Shown here piece by piece: positions 25,443 to 35,516 of a stretch of 64,000 bases of DNA. The notes below the pieces were generated by a model. It was not told the origin of the DNA, made no database searches, and worked only from the letters and a program-made list of their open reading frames with translations. This DNA comes from Cepaea nemoralis (taxonomy: Eukaryota; Mollusca; Gastropoda; Stylommatophora; Helicidae). The stretch spans positions 2,501 to 66,500 of the forward strand of contig JACEFZ010027760.1 in assembly GCA_014155875.1 (NCBI GenBank), read 5' to 3'. The stretch's first letter is position 1, and every line of letters begins with the position of its first letter. A program made the position numbers and the translations under genes.

Positions 25443-25505
25443 ATATATACGTGAGAGTTTATGCTTGTATGTGTGTATGTATGTGTGTGTTTGTGTGCGT
25501 GTGTG
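25256..25505. repeat. Graded tetranucleotide array: GTAT, GCAT, GCGT
   Basis: About 17 GTAT units change to about four GCAT units (25327-25343), then about 15 GCGT units, and then back to GTAT/GTGT. The MYVCMYVC and RACVRACV frames are artefacts. Confidence 0.96.
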
Positions 25506-26344
25506 CAAGAGCGTATTTAAATTTATAACCTACTTAACGCCTATCTATTTAGGAAGTCTGTTAGAATTGCAATTAAACACACCAATAGCCACTAATCCAC
25601 ACCCACCAACGTCTGTGCTATCGCTATTCTAGCATCAGGAATCTTCTTCTTTAATGAACCATTAAAATAAACTATCTGAGTCATAAAAAAAATAAACAAC
25701 GCAGGAACTACTGTTTGTCTAATCTATTTATATATTTCCTACATTCCTCTTCTTGCCACATCTTGGAGAAGATAGCATTTAGAAAGAGAAACATGGTGTG
25801 TTATCTTCATTGAAAGGAAACTGTACAAGTTGGCACCCCAGAGTGTCCTCGTAATTTCCCCTCGCATCTGTCACTAGAGGTATTTGTGGCCAGATTGCGG
25901 CATACCGTGCATCAGTTTTACTACACTTAAAGTTTGTTCGGTCCGATTAATTTCCTGTTGTGAGCAGTTATAGCTCCATCTGATTAGTTTCCTACTGTGA
26001 TCAGTTATTTCAGATATGTTAAGGGTACCCAGTGATATTGAATATGTTTTGCAGCACGTATGTGAGTCATGGAACGCCAATATACAAATTATAAAGAGCT
26101 TAGAAAGGACCGTGGTGTGGTTACTATGGCAAAAACTGTGCTTTTTCACAAGGGGCAGTGAGCAGCATGTTATGTTATTGTCGCTAGCACATGAATGGAG
26201 CAACTATTGGGTGACCCATTGCCGTGAAGTTGGAATCACAACTAACGGGTCACAGAACAGTTGCGTTGATAAGTGTCGATGGTGTTTGTGCGTTATAATG
26301 TTTGTGATTAGTTGCCTTTGAGGCTAAGTCGCAAAGACAACTTA
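25506..26344. other. Mostly unassigned; contains a block shared with 35895-35975
   Basis: No coding signal. A stretch of about 75 bp at 26138-26215 (CTTTTTCACAAGGGGCAGTG, then GCACATGAATGGAGCA) is clearly related to 35905-35970 in the same orientation, so an old interspersed repeat is present. The rest is unrecognised. Confidence 0.5.
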
Positions 26345-26607
26345 TCATAAACATCAGAAAAAGTGAGTTATCATCTTTGGCAACATTATGAGAAAACAAA
26401 GTCTGGAATATTCTGTGACAATCGGAACGATGGGTGGAAAGAGAAATAACGAAAGGCGGCTTGAGAACATTCTTGATGGTCTTGTGTTATGGCACGGCAG
26501 GGAGTCAATACATGAGTTGATCCCTGACGTAGGAGATCGCAATTTGTGAAGAAGCATGATTGTCCTCGCCAGCCGGCAGGAAACTTGATTATGATGATGC
26601 ATTGAAT
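26345..26607 (+). mobile_element. RTE-b LINE 3' end fragment
   Basis: The translation follows the RTE-b C-terminus: an LPLWQHYEKTKSLEYSVTIG-like start, then GGKRNNERRLENILDG, LVLWHGRESIHELI and DVGDRNL. It ends GATTATGATGATGCA, the degenerate (ATG)n tail of the family. Many frame errors. Confidence 0.65.
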
Positions 26608-28027
26608 TGTCAATAAGCAGTTAGTCAGTTAGACAGATCATTCTCATTGCACATAGAACCATTCAGTTCATAAGTGCTCGGATCTCCTCCTCAGTAAATC
26701 CCGCAGCCTGTAGCGGCTCACGACACCAGATATTTATTGGTTTATTACTCTTCTTTGGTTTCCTGCGTAGTGTTCTTGTTTGGCCACGCCTCTTTTAACT
26801 TGCTGTTCTCGCAACCATGGTTGTAGATTCCTAGTCATCGCTTGGTTCTCGTAAACGACTTACTTCTCGTAGCGCATTGAGAATGTCTGCCAGGTCCATG
26901 GCTTGTCCGCCTTCCACAGTAACCTGCAAGCCTGTCAGCCTGTTCATTCCCTTGTACAACCGCATGCCCTGGCACGAAGATGAAATTAATCTTTGCCAGC
27001 CGAGACCGCTCCAGTTACAGCAGTCACTCTCTTCTGACCCACCTCATCTCTATCATCTTGAGAATACTCATTTACTCACTAAGGACACATGCCCGATTGA
27101 ATGTCTGTGTCTCGAGCCATGTTATTACTTTACTTACTGCCATGACTTTCCATAGTTAAGTCGCTTGTAGTCAAAGCAAAAGCGCTATACTCTTCCTTCA
27201 CAATTTTCCCTCCGGCCTGAGCCGTAAAGGTCCATGAACTGCTCACTCCTCGGACGACCGACCCATCCGTGTAAACAGCATCATCCTCTAACTAATTCTC
27301 GAAGATCAGAGCCTGTACTTCGCCTCCACAGCAGCTGGATTTTCTTGTCTGCATTTCCTGTCTAGTCGGATGCACAATGAAAAAGGATGTACAGAACTCT
27401 GTTGGCACTTGTACCCACTCCTCGCCAGGTTCTAAGTCCTCAAGTGCTGAAGAATGTCTTCTGCTTGACACATCCACGACTTTCCTCTTTTTAACCTGCT
27501 GTCCTTTACCTTCTTAATCTTGCTGTGCAGTGGATGTTGTGTGTTTGCGTTGACTCTGAGATAGGCACATGCTTGGAAAAATTGTATTCTGTCACTCATG
27601 TTTGGAAAATCAAGAACGTAGAGCATCATGCTGTATCTCTTGTATATCCAAGAATAATGCGCATAGCTTCCTTCTGTATCCTGTTCATCCTTTCCATCTG
27701 CTTATGGCTGAAAGTCAGGATCGCCATCGCATAATCCAAAACAGAAAGGACCAGACCCTCGTAAAGAAGACATAGATGGCGCTGCTCACAGTTTTTCGCC
27801 GCCATCATCCGCATCGCAGTCAAACCCCGCTTGGCCTTTGTTATCACCTGGTCTACATGCTCAGTATAAGCGAGGCATCGATCAAATCATATCCCCAGGT
27901 AATTCATCGTCTGCGTCCCTTCCACTGTCTCTGAACCCAGATTTACAGTTGGCGTTGGGGTGTTGACAAAATGGTTATTCAAAAGAACTATGTCTCTGTT
28001 GCCTTTATGTCAAATGTCAATAAGCAG
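26608..28027 (-). mobile_element. RH-A copy 2, 5' truncated, with perfect 13-bp TSD
   Basis: TGTCAATAAGCAG occurs at 26608-26620 and 28015-28027 and encloses a degraded minus-strand RH-A. The tail is TTAGTCAGTTAG-like (26621), coding end about 26650, RNase H region degraded (26800-27330) and RT end (27430-27960) with KAKRGLTAMRMMAAKNCEQR and KEAMRIILGYTRDT. Homology begins near the codons for NNHFVNTPTPT at about 27985. Numerous frameshifts make it an old pseudogene copy. It shows the uninterrupted sequence at the site where RH-B later entered the 17.4-24 kb copy. Confidence 0.87.
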
Positions 28028-28034
28028 CATTGTA

Positions 28035-28500
28035 TTAAAAGTAACTGTACATGTGTTTTGATATGAAGCGTGGAAATCAGTAGACACGCTGAAAAACATC
28101 TGATAGCTGTGGAAATCTGGTTTCTGAGGAAAATGCAAAAAATACCGCGGGCAGTAAGAAAAACCAATGACCAGGTTCTACAAGAAACAAATGAAAATCG
28201 TAAACTGATTAGAGAAATTGGAGAAAATACGTACACAGTCATAATGTTTTGGTCACGTTATGAGAAGAAATAACTTGGCGAATTTGGTGACAACTGGCAT
28301 GATTGAGGTGAAAAGAACAAGGGAAAGGCAGAGAAGTAAATAACGGGATGAATTGACAACGTGGTATGGTCGAGACAAGTAGTCAAGCCAAGAACACAGA
28401 AATGATCCAATACTCAAGTGATAGTATAAAATGACGAAATATGACCGGCCACGCTTATCGACATGGCACATGATGATTATAAAAGCAATCACGTGAAGAT
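28035..28500 (+). mobile_element. RTE-b LINE 3' end fragment
   Basis: The translation shows HAEKHLIAVEIWFLRKMQKI, RKTNDQVLQETNENRKLI and a degraded FFGH...LVTTG...KRTRERQR, ending at CATGGCACATGATGAT, the family 3' end. It is 5' truncated and carries frame errors. Confidence 0.78.
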
Positions 28501-28860
28501 TATACAAGAATGCTATTAAAAGCATAGTATTTTCTTTTCTTTTTCAAAACACAAGGGCTCTGAGAAAGATCCTCCTTCATAAAAATTGAATCACAGATAA
28601 TTTTCAATATCATTTTCTACAGTAAAGAATACTTGGACTATTAAGTGGCAAGACAAAATCACAAATACTGAAGTATTGGAAAGATCAGGTTGTGTGACGG
28701 TTTGTTCCAAGCTCAGTCTTCGTAGACTTAGATGGATATGACACGCTAGGCAGCAAGGACTACGGCAGAATACCAAAGGACGCCTTTTGCCTCTTCTTTA
28801 TTTTTGAAAAGGGGGGGGGGGGGAGTTGTGAATTACAGCCGGCTCTTTAAGGAAGGGGTT
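28501..28860. other. Unassigned; short poly-G run
   Basis: AT-rich DNA with a G run of about 13 at 28811-28824. Nothing recognised. Confidence 0.4.
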
Positions 28861-28861
28861 A

Positions 28862-29030
28862 CAGACACAATTCAACATCCAGCATACTGCGTTCGAAACA
28901 CAGCTGCGGGCGATTTGGCAGTAGACCGCCTAGTGTTCGATTTTATAAAATGGTATGATTGCCTGTCGTTCGGGTGGCAGAAGGAAACTTTTTTTTTTGT
29001 TTCTTCGCATATCTTTTACAGGACATCGCT
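28862..29030 (+). mobile_element. S1 SINE, partial
   Basis: CATACTGCGTTCGAAACACAGCTGC, GATTTGGCAGTAGACCG and ATAAAATGGTATG match the S1 copy at 63130-63215 in the same orientation. The central GGTCGCTCAGAAAG part is degraded, and the copy runs into a reverse S1 copy. Confidence 0.55.
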
Positions 29031-29215
29031 GTCAACATCAGCATCTTTCAGCTGATTGTTGATTTCTTTGCATGATTACGCTCAGTAGTTTGTCATTGCT
29101 TTCTGAGCGACCGGCTCACATACCCCGTAAGTTGCCGACGCGGAGAGAACGCTACCAGGTCTCACGCATGTCACGTTACTCACGAGAGTATACGGGATTA
29201 CAGAGAAAGGGAAAC
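28995..29215 (-). mobile_element. S1 SINE (subtype shared with 51105-51345)
   Basis: The block from CAGGACATCGCTGTCAACATC through GAGCGACCGGCTCA to GAGAGTATACGGGATTAC is nearly identical to 51135-51325. The element's sense strand is minus, with the central SINE block reading GAGCCGGTCGCTCAGAAAG. Confidence 0.7.
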
Positions 29216-29534
29216 TATTAAATCTAAAATTACCAAGAAATCACACACAGCCAAAAAATGCCGGGGTTGACTGCGACGACCTGTAAAGAATATGCAACAA
29301 ATTTTTCAACTGATGGGTAAAACAACTTGGGGGTCGACCTATACTACGGTAGAAAGATGAGTGTAAGCGGTACATTACTGATACAGGCATTGATAGTGCA
29401 TCTTGGGGGAAAGTCGCCACTGATTGCTGTGCATGGAGGGCAAAGATAAAAAAAAAATTGAATAATGACACAAGAGAAAATGATTACAGACACGTCAGAC
29501 AGTTAGCATGTGAGACGTCAGATAGTGTGTGGTA
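29216..29534. other. Partly S1-like 3' remnant, otherwise unassigned
   Basis: AAATGCCGGGGTTGACTGCGACGACCTGTAAAGAATATGCAAC (29256-29300) matches S1 3' ends at 34737-34790 and 63289-63330 in plus orientation. The remainder is unrecognised. Confidence 0.5.
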
Positions 29535-30180
29535 GTGGAATTGACCATATGTTCACATGTATCCTTTGTGGAAGAACATTTACCGCGCGAATTATTCTGA
29601 ATAGATTGTGACTGACTCAGAAAGCATGCCGACGAGGGTGGGGACGGGCAGGCTTCGTGCGGAGTGGCGTGCTTCGCTTCGGAGGTCACGGGTGACAAGC
29701 ATCGCCTGGATCTTTTCTCCGGGGCATGCCGGTGTGCTGGGAAATAAACAGGCGGACAGATTGGCTGGCTCTGCAGAACTTTGTGGAGTATTGATTCATG
29801 ACAGGCAGACTTGGTTGCGGCCTTGTGGGAGCACGTGTGCACCTCGGAGGAGCAAATGGATTACCATGGTCTGGCAAGAATTAGACAGCGAGGAGTGACG
29901 AGGGGATCTGGCCGACGCCCAACGCTCAGAGGAAAGGCCAGACGGACATATAATCAGATTGCTACTGGTACTATTGGATTTGGAACTCTTCGCTGGCTGC
30001 TGAGGATGGGGACGGAGCGCTTATGGGAATGCCCCGAATGCTGTGATGTCGATTCCTAAATCAATCAATCAATCAATCAATTAGTCTGAATAGTCACATT
30101 TGCTGCCGCCATGGTTTGTAGTTATTATAAATATTTAAAAGCACAATGTAACAAACTATCGTCTGTCAAAACGACAAGTC
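29535..30180 (+). mobile_element. RTE-d 3' end with C2H2 finger remnant, split by RH-C
   Basis: 29540-29604 encodes HMFTCILCGRTFTARI, a C2H2 finger start. After the RH-C insertion the sequence resumes at 30094 with codons for the His part and continues as CCGCCATGGTTTGTAGTTATTA and AACTATCGTCTG. The uninterrupted relative at 40480-40640 (minus strand) has the finger FTCIHCGRTFTARIDLISHI and the same 3' sequence. C2H2-like fingers occur at the C-terminus of some RTE-type proteins; this assignment is inferred. Confidence 0.7.
29605..30084 (+). mobile_element. RH-C LINE 3' end, 5' truncated, 9-bp TSD
   Basis: TCTGAATAG at 29596-29604 and 30085-30093 is the TSD. Inside are the RNase H end (LTDSESMPTRVGTG-like, SRVTSIAWIFSPGHAGVLGN and KQADRLAGSAEL), GKARRTYNQIATGTI and the C-terminus ERLWECPECCDVDS with the stop at 30058, followed directly by a (TCAA)n tail. 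A frameshift near 29800 separates the two halves. The RNase H His/Asp of the last motif are present; the upstream catalytic residues are lost. Confidence 0.88.
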
Positions 30181-30184
30181 GCCA

Positions 30185-30755
30185 GTAGCAGTATCTGGGA
30201 AGAAAAGGCTTGGAGGAAATGAACTCCGTCGCATGTATATTGCAGCCTAAATTATATGATGGTCTGACACCCAGTGACAGTAACTATTATGGGGGTCGCA
30301 TTCAATAATTTTTTGTAACCTAGTGAAATTCACGTGCCATCGAGCGATGTAAGCTGACCCACAAACGCCCGGCTGTGAGCACCGTTGAGTGAGAAGTTAC
30401 CGTCTGGGCCCCTGGCTCACGAGAACGCATTTCTTCCCTGCTCACCAAGCGATTTTGGTTGAAGCCGCGTTAGTTTGGCCAATCGCGCCCGTGGAGTTAA
30501 GAGTTGTGTTATTCGGCAGCCCGCGACAGCTGAAGACGAATTACCATATTATATGTATGAATACGCCACGCGATGTTTTCAGTATTCGCCTGTATGCAAA
30601 TTAGTTACTAGTCGACGTGTTCACAAACGTGTGGATATGAGTTTAGGTATGAATAATTTTTCTTTTTTAATTGATCAACCTTGTAGTTAACATTGTTTAC
30701 TTCTTCATGTTGTTTCATTTTATTTTTTATTTATTTTTTTTTTCAATTCAATGAG
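30185..30755. other. Unassigned
   Basis: No gene or known repeat recognised. It ends in a T-rich stretch (30720-30745). Confidence 0.4.
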
Positions 30756-30837
30756 AATCGTCTGGCCGAGTGGTTAGAATTCCGGGTTCCCTTTCGAAGA
30801 ACCGGGTTTGAATCCTCGGTAAAGTGATAAACTTGTT
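30756..30837 (+). mobile_element. tRNA-derived SINE head, partial
   Basis: TGGCCGAGTGG is a perfect RNA polymerase III A box and GGTTTGAATCC a near-perfect B box, about 45 bp apart as in Leu/Ser-type tRNAs. The acceptor and T stems do not pair, so this is not a functional tRNA gene. The body is cut short by an RTE-c 3' end. Confidence 0.6.
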
Positions 30838-31250
30838 TTTATTATCTCATCTTGTTCCTCTAGTACCTTGTAATGTTGCTGTGAAGCATAAACAGCGGGA
30901 GAGTGCCTGTTTATGTGCTTCATGTACTGATATTCCCATGGATTCTGTTATTCCCTCTGTCCATCGTCTCCATGGTCGGCCTCTTCTTTTGGTTCCGTTT
31001 GGTCTGTACATCATTGATTGTTGTGGTATACTGTTAGTTTTCAGTCTAGTTATATGGCCAAACTATATGACTTGCTGTTTTGTGATGAAATTTAGCGCTT
31101 CCATAACCCCTATTTTAGTCCTGCTTTCTTCATTTCTGATTTTTTCTCTTCTTGATACATTAAATATTCTTCTCGGAAATCTCATTGCTGATGTTGTGAT
31201 TCGTCTTTTCTCTTTTTCTGCCATTGCCCAGGTTTTGCATTGATAGCATT
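30838..31250 (-). mobile_element. RTE-c LINE 3' end fragment
   Basis: It matches the RTE-c C-terminus at 61990-62310 in reverse: CTCATCTTGTTCCTCTAGTACC tail side, CAGCGGGAGAGTGCC, and frames related to GNEEIRTKVRVIAALDF and QQVKWFCHASRL. Heavily decayed. Confidence 0.78.
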
Positions 31251-31421
31251 GAGTTGGTCGGAAGATTGTGTTGTAGAGTGCTTTTTTAAGTATCTATTGA
31301 TTTTATTTTCCGTTTGGGGAATAGACGAAAACCCTAACCGGCACAGTTCGAGTATTCTGTACTAGCCAGCCGGCCTTAATTCCTCAGGCTCAAGACCCCC
31401 ATGTCCTACACCCCAAGGTCA
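31251..31421. other. Unassigned spacer
   Basis: Nothing recognised between the RTE-c and RTE-b ends. Confidence 0.35.
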
Positions 31422-32278
31422 TCATCATCATGTGCCATGCCGTTAAGTGTGGACGGTCATGGCTCGCCAACTCACTGGATCACCAGAGTCGTGGATCAGC
31501 TGAGCGTTCTTGTTTCGACCATACAACGTGGCTAAGTCATCCAGGTATTTACTGCTCTGCCCTTCCCTTGTTCTCTTCCCCTCGATCTTGCCAGTTGTCA
31601 ACAAGTTCTCCAATTTATTTTTTATCATAATGTGACCAAAAAATGGTGACTGTTTACGTCTAATTTCTCTAATTAGTTTATGGTTTTCATTTGTTTCTTG
31701 TAGGACTTGGTCATTGGTTTTTCTGTCTGTCCACGGTATTCTTTGCATTTTCCTCAGAAACCACATTTCTGCAGCCATCAGATGTTTTTCAGCTTGACTG
31801 CTCATTGTCCAAGTTTCACATCCAAACAAAAGAACAGGCTCTATGTAGCACCACAACACTCTTTTCCTCGTTGCAAATGACATTGTTTTATTGGTCAGAA
31901 TGTTTTTCATCTTGCAAAAGTCTGCCTTCGCTTTGGCAATTCTTGTTCTAATCTCTTCAAGTCATCCCCTATCAGATGTTATGACTGCTCCGATATAATT
32001 GTACAGATTCACTTGTTTGAGAATATTCACATTTACTTGCATATTATATTGTGGTATTTCCTTCTTCTCAGTGACGACCATAATCTGTGTCTTCTTACAA
32101 ATTAATTCAAACCCAAGTTGTTCACTGTGTGCAACAATCGCATCCACTAAATGTTGCAGATCCTGCTCATTGTCTGCACTCATTACTGTATCATCTGCAT
32201 ATCTAATGTTATTGTTGTTATGTCCCATAATGATGATTCCTTTCATATCGTCAACATTTTTGAAAATATGTTCACTAT

Positions 32279-34217
32279 TCATTCATTCATTCAGTAGCAT
32301 GTCATTTGCAGAACCTCGCTCCCATAACAACCTTCCGGAAAACCTCTCGATCATAAGCAAGATGTCCCGCGTCTGATACACCCATCTGGAGATCATCCGC
32401 CACATCCTGCACCCATCTTCTCTTTGGCCTTCCTCTTCCTCTCTTCCCAGGCATATACCCTTCCATTATTGCTCTCTCCAAACTTTCGTGACGTTTCAAG
32501 TGACCAAAATATTTCAATTTTCTTTGTTTTATCGTCTTTAATAGCCAACCTTCTTCAATATTCAACTCTTGAAGTATGGATGCATTTGTTCTTTTCTTTA
32601 CCCAAGATATTTTTAGAACTCGTCTATAACATTTATATTCAAAGGCATTTATGCGCTGTTCAGCTTGTTTAGTAAGTGTCCATGTCTCACAGGCGTATGA
32701 TGCAATGGGAAAGATGCATGCTCTTAAAAATCTAATTTTTGTAGTTCTGTCTGTCCCACTCCATAATTTATTCAGCTGTTTTAGTCTTTGAAGAGCAATT
32801 GATAGTCGCCGTTTAATTTCTTTCATTGTGTCCTCGTTGTTGGTAATCAATGACCCAAGATATTCAAAATTGTCCACCACCTCCAATTTTTCCCCATTAA
32901 TGTGTATTTCTTTCTCCATGGTAGTTTTATCTGTATGCATTATCTTTGTTTTTGCTATGTTAAGATATAAGTTGTGATTTTCACTATTCAATTGGGTTGA
33001 GGCTATTAGGTTTTCCATGCCATTCTGTGTTGTGGATAGTAACACTGTATCATAAGCATATCGAATCTCCGGTATGTCATGACCGCCGATATTTAGGGCA
33101 TCATATAGCTCCCTGTTTATATCATCTCTTACATTTCTCATTATATTTTCGGCGTACAGGTTAAACAAATAGGGTGACAGCACGCAGCCCTGACGGACTC
33201 CTTGCTTGATGTCAAACCAATCTGATGCCTCGCCATCTATTCTAACTGCTGCTTGTTGGTCTAGATAGAGCATTTTTATGAGGTGTACTACATGTGATGG
33301 AAAGCCCATAGTCCTCATGATTTCCCAAAGTTTCTGATGCTGTACACAGTCAAATGCCTTTGAATAATCCACAAAACATGAGTATAGGTTTATATTAAAT
33401 TTTCTGCACTTCTCTATTATTAAACGCATGTTGAATATGTGATCTCTTGTTCCTCTTCCTTGTCTAAATCCAGCTTGAACTACGTTAATCTCTTCTTCCA
33501 TTTTCTTACGAAGTCTTGCCATTATGACTTTTAGTAGGATTTTACTTGCATGACTGATCAGGGCAACAGTTCTATAGTTGGTGCATAATTTCAGGTTGCC
33601 CTTTTTTGGTATTGGAATGAAGATAGTTCTCTTCCAATCTTTTGGCCATATACCATATTTCCAAATCTTTGTAGATAATGCATGATATATGTGTATGCTT
33701 TCTTCTCCTCCCGCTTTAATTAGTTCAGCTGGTATCTCATCACATCCAGGAGATTTACCATTCTTCAGGTGCTTTATAGCCCAAGCAATTTCATCTAATG
33801 AGGGTTCAGGTTCTGTCTCTGCTGTCGTTGGCTCAAGTATCTCATTCATATCCTCACTGTCACTCATATCATACATTCCACTGCAGTACTCCTACCATCT
33901 TTCTAGAATTTGTCTAGATTCTGTTAAGGTATTTCCCATCTTGTCACAGATAACATTCAATTGAGGTTGAACATTTCTTGTCAATATCTTCATTTCTTTG
34001 AACATTTCATAATCTCTTCCAGTCTTATGGTATTGCTCTATTCTGTTACAACAATCTTTTATGTATTGATTTTTGTCCTTTCTTGTGTTCTTTCTTATTT
34101 CTCGAGTTAAAGATTTATACATCATCCCTGGTATCATCGGATTCACATCCTTTCTGTTTCAGTTCCCTTCGTTGTTTTATTAATTCTAACGTGTCTGATG
34201 TAATCCATGGCTTAAGT
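32279..34217 (-). mobile_element. RTE-a LINE inserted in RTE-b, 10-bp TSD
   Basis: TGTTCACTAT at 32269-32278 and 34218-34227 is a perfect TSD. The element ends with a (TGAA)n tail (ATTCATTCATTCATTC on plus) and is 5' truncated in the linker between endonuclease and RT. Same orientation as its host. Confidence 0.92.
32302..34217 (-). pseudogene. RTE-a reverse transcriptase, catalytic aspartate lost
   Basis: The main frame (33876-32302, 524 codons) has KSPGCDEIPAELIKAGG, YRTVALISHASKILLKVI, QAGFRQGRGTRDHIF, CFVDYSKAFDCVQH and GVRQGCVLSPYLFNL. The catalytic box reads IRYAYDTVLL: the first Asp of YADD is Tyr, a GAT-to-TAT change. C-terminal landmarks are YACETWTLTKQAEQRINAFE and MPGKRGRGRPKRRWVQDV, ending MGARFCK. 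The linker 34146-33892 (KSLTREIRKNTRKDKNQYI) is joined by a frameshift. RT is therefore dead in this copy. Confidence 0.9.
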
Positions 34218-34572
34218 TGTTCACTATACAGGAAAAAAAAAGTCTGGAGACATTACACATCCTTGTCTCACACCTCTCGTAATAGACTGATATTGACCTA
34301 CTCCATTATTAATCTTTATCGCAGCTTTTTGTTTAATGAGTCTAAGGTCTTTCCCATCAATTTGTATATCTGCAAGCATCTTTATCATGTTGATATTTCT
34401 TACTTTATTGAAAACCTGTGTGTAGTCAATAAAGCAAAGATGTAAGTCTTTTTTTATTTCTATAGAGCGTTCCAATTACTGTTCTCAGTATATACACAGC
34501 ATTTACTGTACTCTTGCCTTCTACAAACACACATTGTTCTTCTCCTATGTCAGGTTGTATTTTTCTTCATAA

Positions 34573-34796
34573 TGGCCGTCTCCGTGGCGAAGGCTACGCA
34601 CGCGGTTCGTAATCCCGTATACCCGTGTTCGAAACACGGTGGTACTGGTTTTTCGAAAAAGGTGTAGGTGCCAGTCGTTCAGAAAGCAATGGCAAACTAC
34701 TGAACGTAACACTTGTCCAGGAATCACGAACAACCAAAATGCTGGGGTTGACTGCTACGTCCCGTGAGGGACATGCAACTAATTCCCTTTTTCTCT
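34573..34796 (+). mobile_element. S1 SINE inserted in RTE-b
   Basis: It has a tRNA-like start (GTGGCGAAGG, GTGTTCGAAACACGG), the shared centre GTCGTTCAGAAAGCAATGGC and AAACTACTGAACG, and the 3' part GGGGTTGACTGCTACGTCCC. Flanks TTTTTCTTC and TTTTTCTC suggest a TSD of about 8 bp. It splits the RTE-b codons for the linker before the RT core. Confidence 0.78.
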
Positions 34797-34808
34797 AACT
34801 CTTTGCAT

Positions 34809-35257
34809 TAGATGTTTAATAGCATGCATCTTTCCCAGTGCAACATACACCTGTGAGACCTGGACACTTTCTAAACTAGTTGAACAGCGCATAAACGCTT
34901 TTGAATACAAATGTTATTGACGGGTTCTAAGAATATCTTGGGTAAAGAAAAGAACAAATGCATCCATACTTCACGAGCTGAATATTGAAGAGGGTTGTCT
35001 ATTAAAGAAATAAAACAAAGAAAATTGATATATTTTGGTCAATAAAACGTCATGAAAGTTTGGAGAGATCAATAATAGAGGTGTATGTGCCTGGGAAGAG
35101 AGGAAGAGGAAGGTGAAAGAGAAGGTTGGTGCAGGATGTGGCGGATGATCTCCAGATGGGTGTATCGGACGCGGGGCATCTTGCTTGTGGTCGAGAAGTT
35201 TTCCGGAATGTTGTTATAGGAGCGAGGTTCTGCAAAGGACATGCTACTGAATGAATG
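34809..35257 (+). mobile_element. RTE-a 3' fragment, 12-bp TSD
   Basis: AACTCTTTGCAT at 34797-34808 and 35258-35269 is a perfect TSD. The 449-bp insert covers the last ~140 codons of RTE-a (ACIFP...CETWTL through GRRFCKGH-like) and ends in TGAATGAATGAA. It is opposite in strand to the larger RTE-a copy and carries frame errors. Confidence 0.92.
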
Positions 35258-35516
35258 AACTCTTTGCATGATGAATCTTAGCAAAATCTTTGTGATGTGG
35301 CTCATTGTACTAATTGCTCGATGTTGATCACATTTCAAGGCTCCTGATTTCTTCGGGATTGCAATAAATACAGAATTACATAATTCAGGAGGTATATCTC
35401 CAGTATCATATATTGTGTTCAGCAGTCTGGTGACTTGATCTATTCCATATTCTTCTAAGGCAGTGATAATTTCTGTTGAGATGTTGTCTGGAACCCGGGG
35501 TCTTGCCAGATTTCAT

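Larger units (their letters stand above)
31422..35516 (-). mobile_element. RTE-b LINE, minus strand, split by three insertions
   Basis: Host pieces: 31422-32278 (3' end), 34228-34572, a sliver 34797-34808 and 35258-35516 (5' truncation). Coding landmarks: KTPG...DNISTEIITALEEYGID, CDQHRAISTMSHITKILLRF, GRKLHKR-type linker, VRQGCVMSPD, IRYADDTVMSADNEQD (catalytic YADD kept) and the C-terminal QAEKHLMAAEMWFLRKMQRI. The 3' end is GGCATGGCACATGATGATG. Insertions are RTE-a (10-bp TSD), an S1 SINE (about 8-bp TSD) and a second RTE-a (12-bp TSD). Joining order is consistent with the uninterrupted copy at 43792-45388. Confidence 0.88.

Noticed and set aside
25242..25632. Cys-rich frames (MYVCMYVC, RACVRACV), which superficially resemble a secreted cysteine-rich peptide
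   Set aside because: Translation of the GTAT/GCGT tetranucleotide array in all three frames. No signal peptide or conserved spacing beyond the repeat period.
30756..30826. tRNA gene (Leu/Ser type)
   Set aside because: A and B boxes are present, but the acceptor ends do not pair and the T stem is broken. It fits a SINE head.
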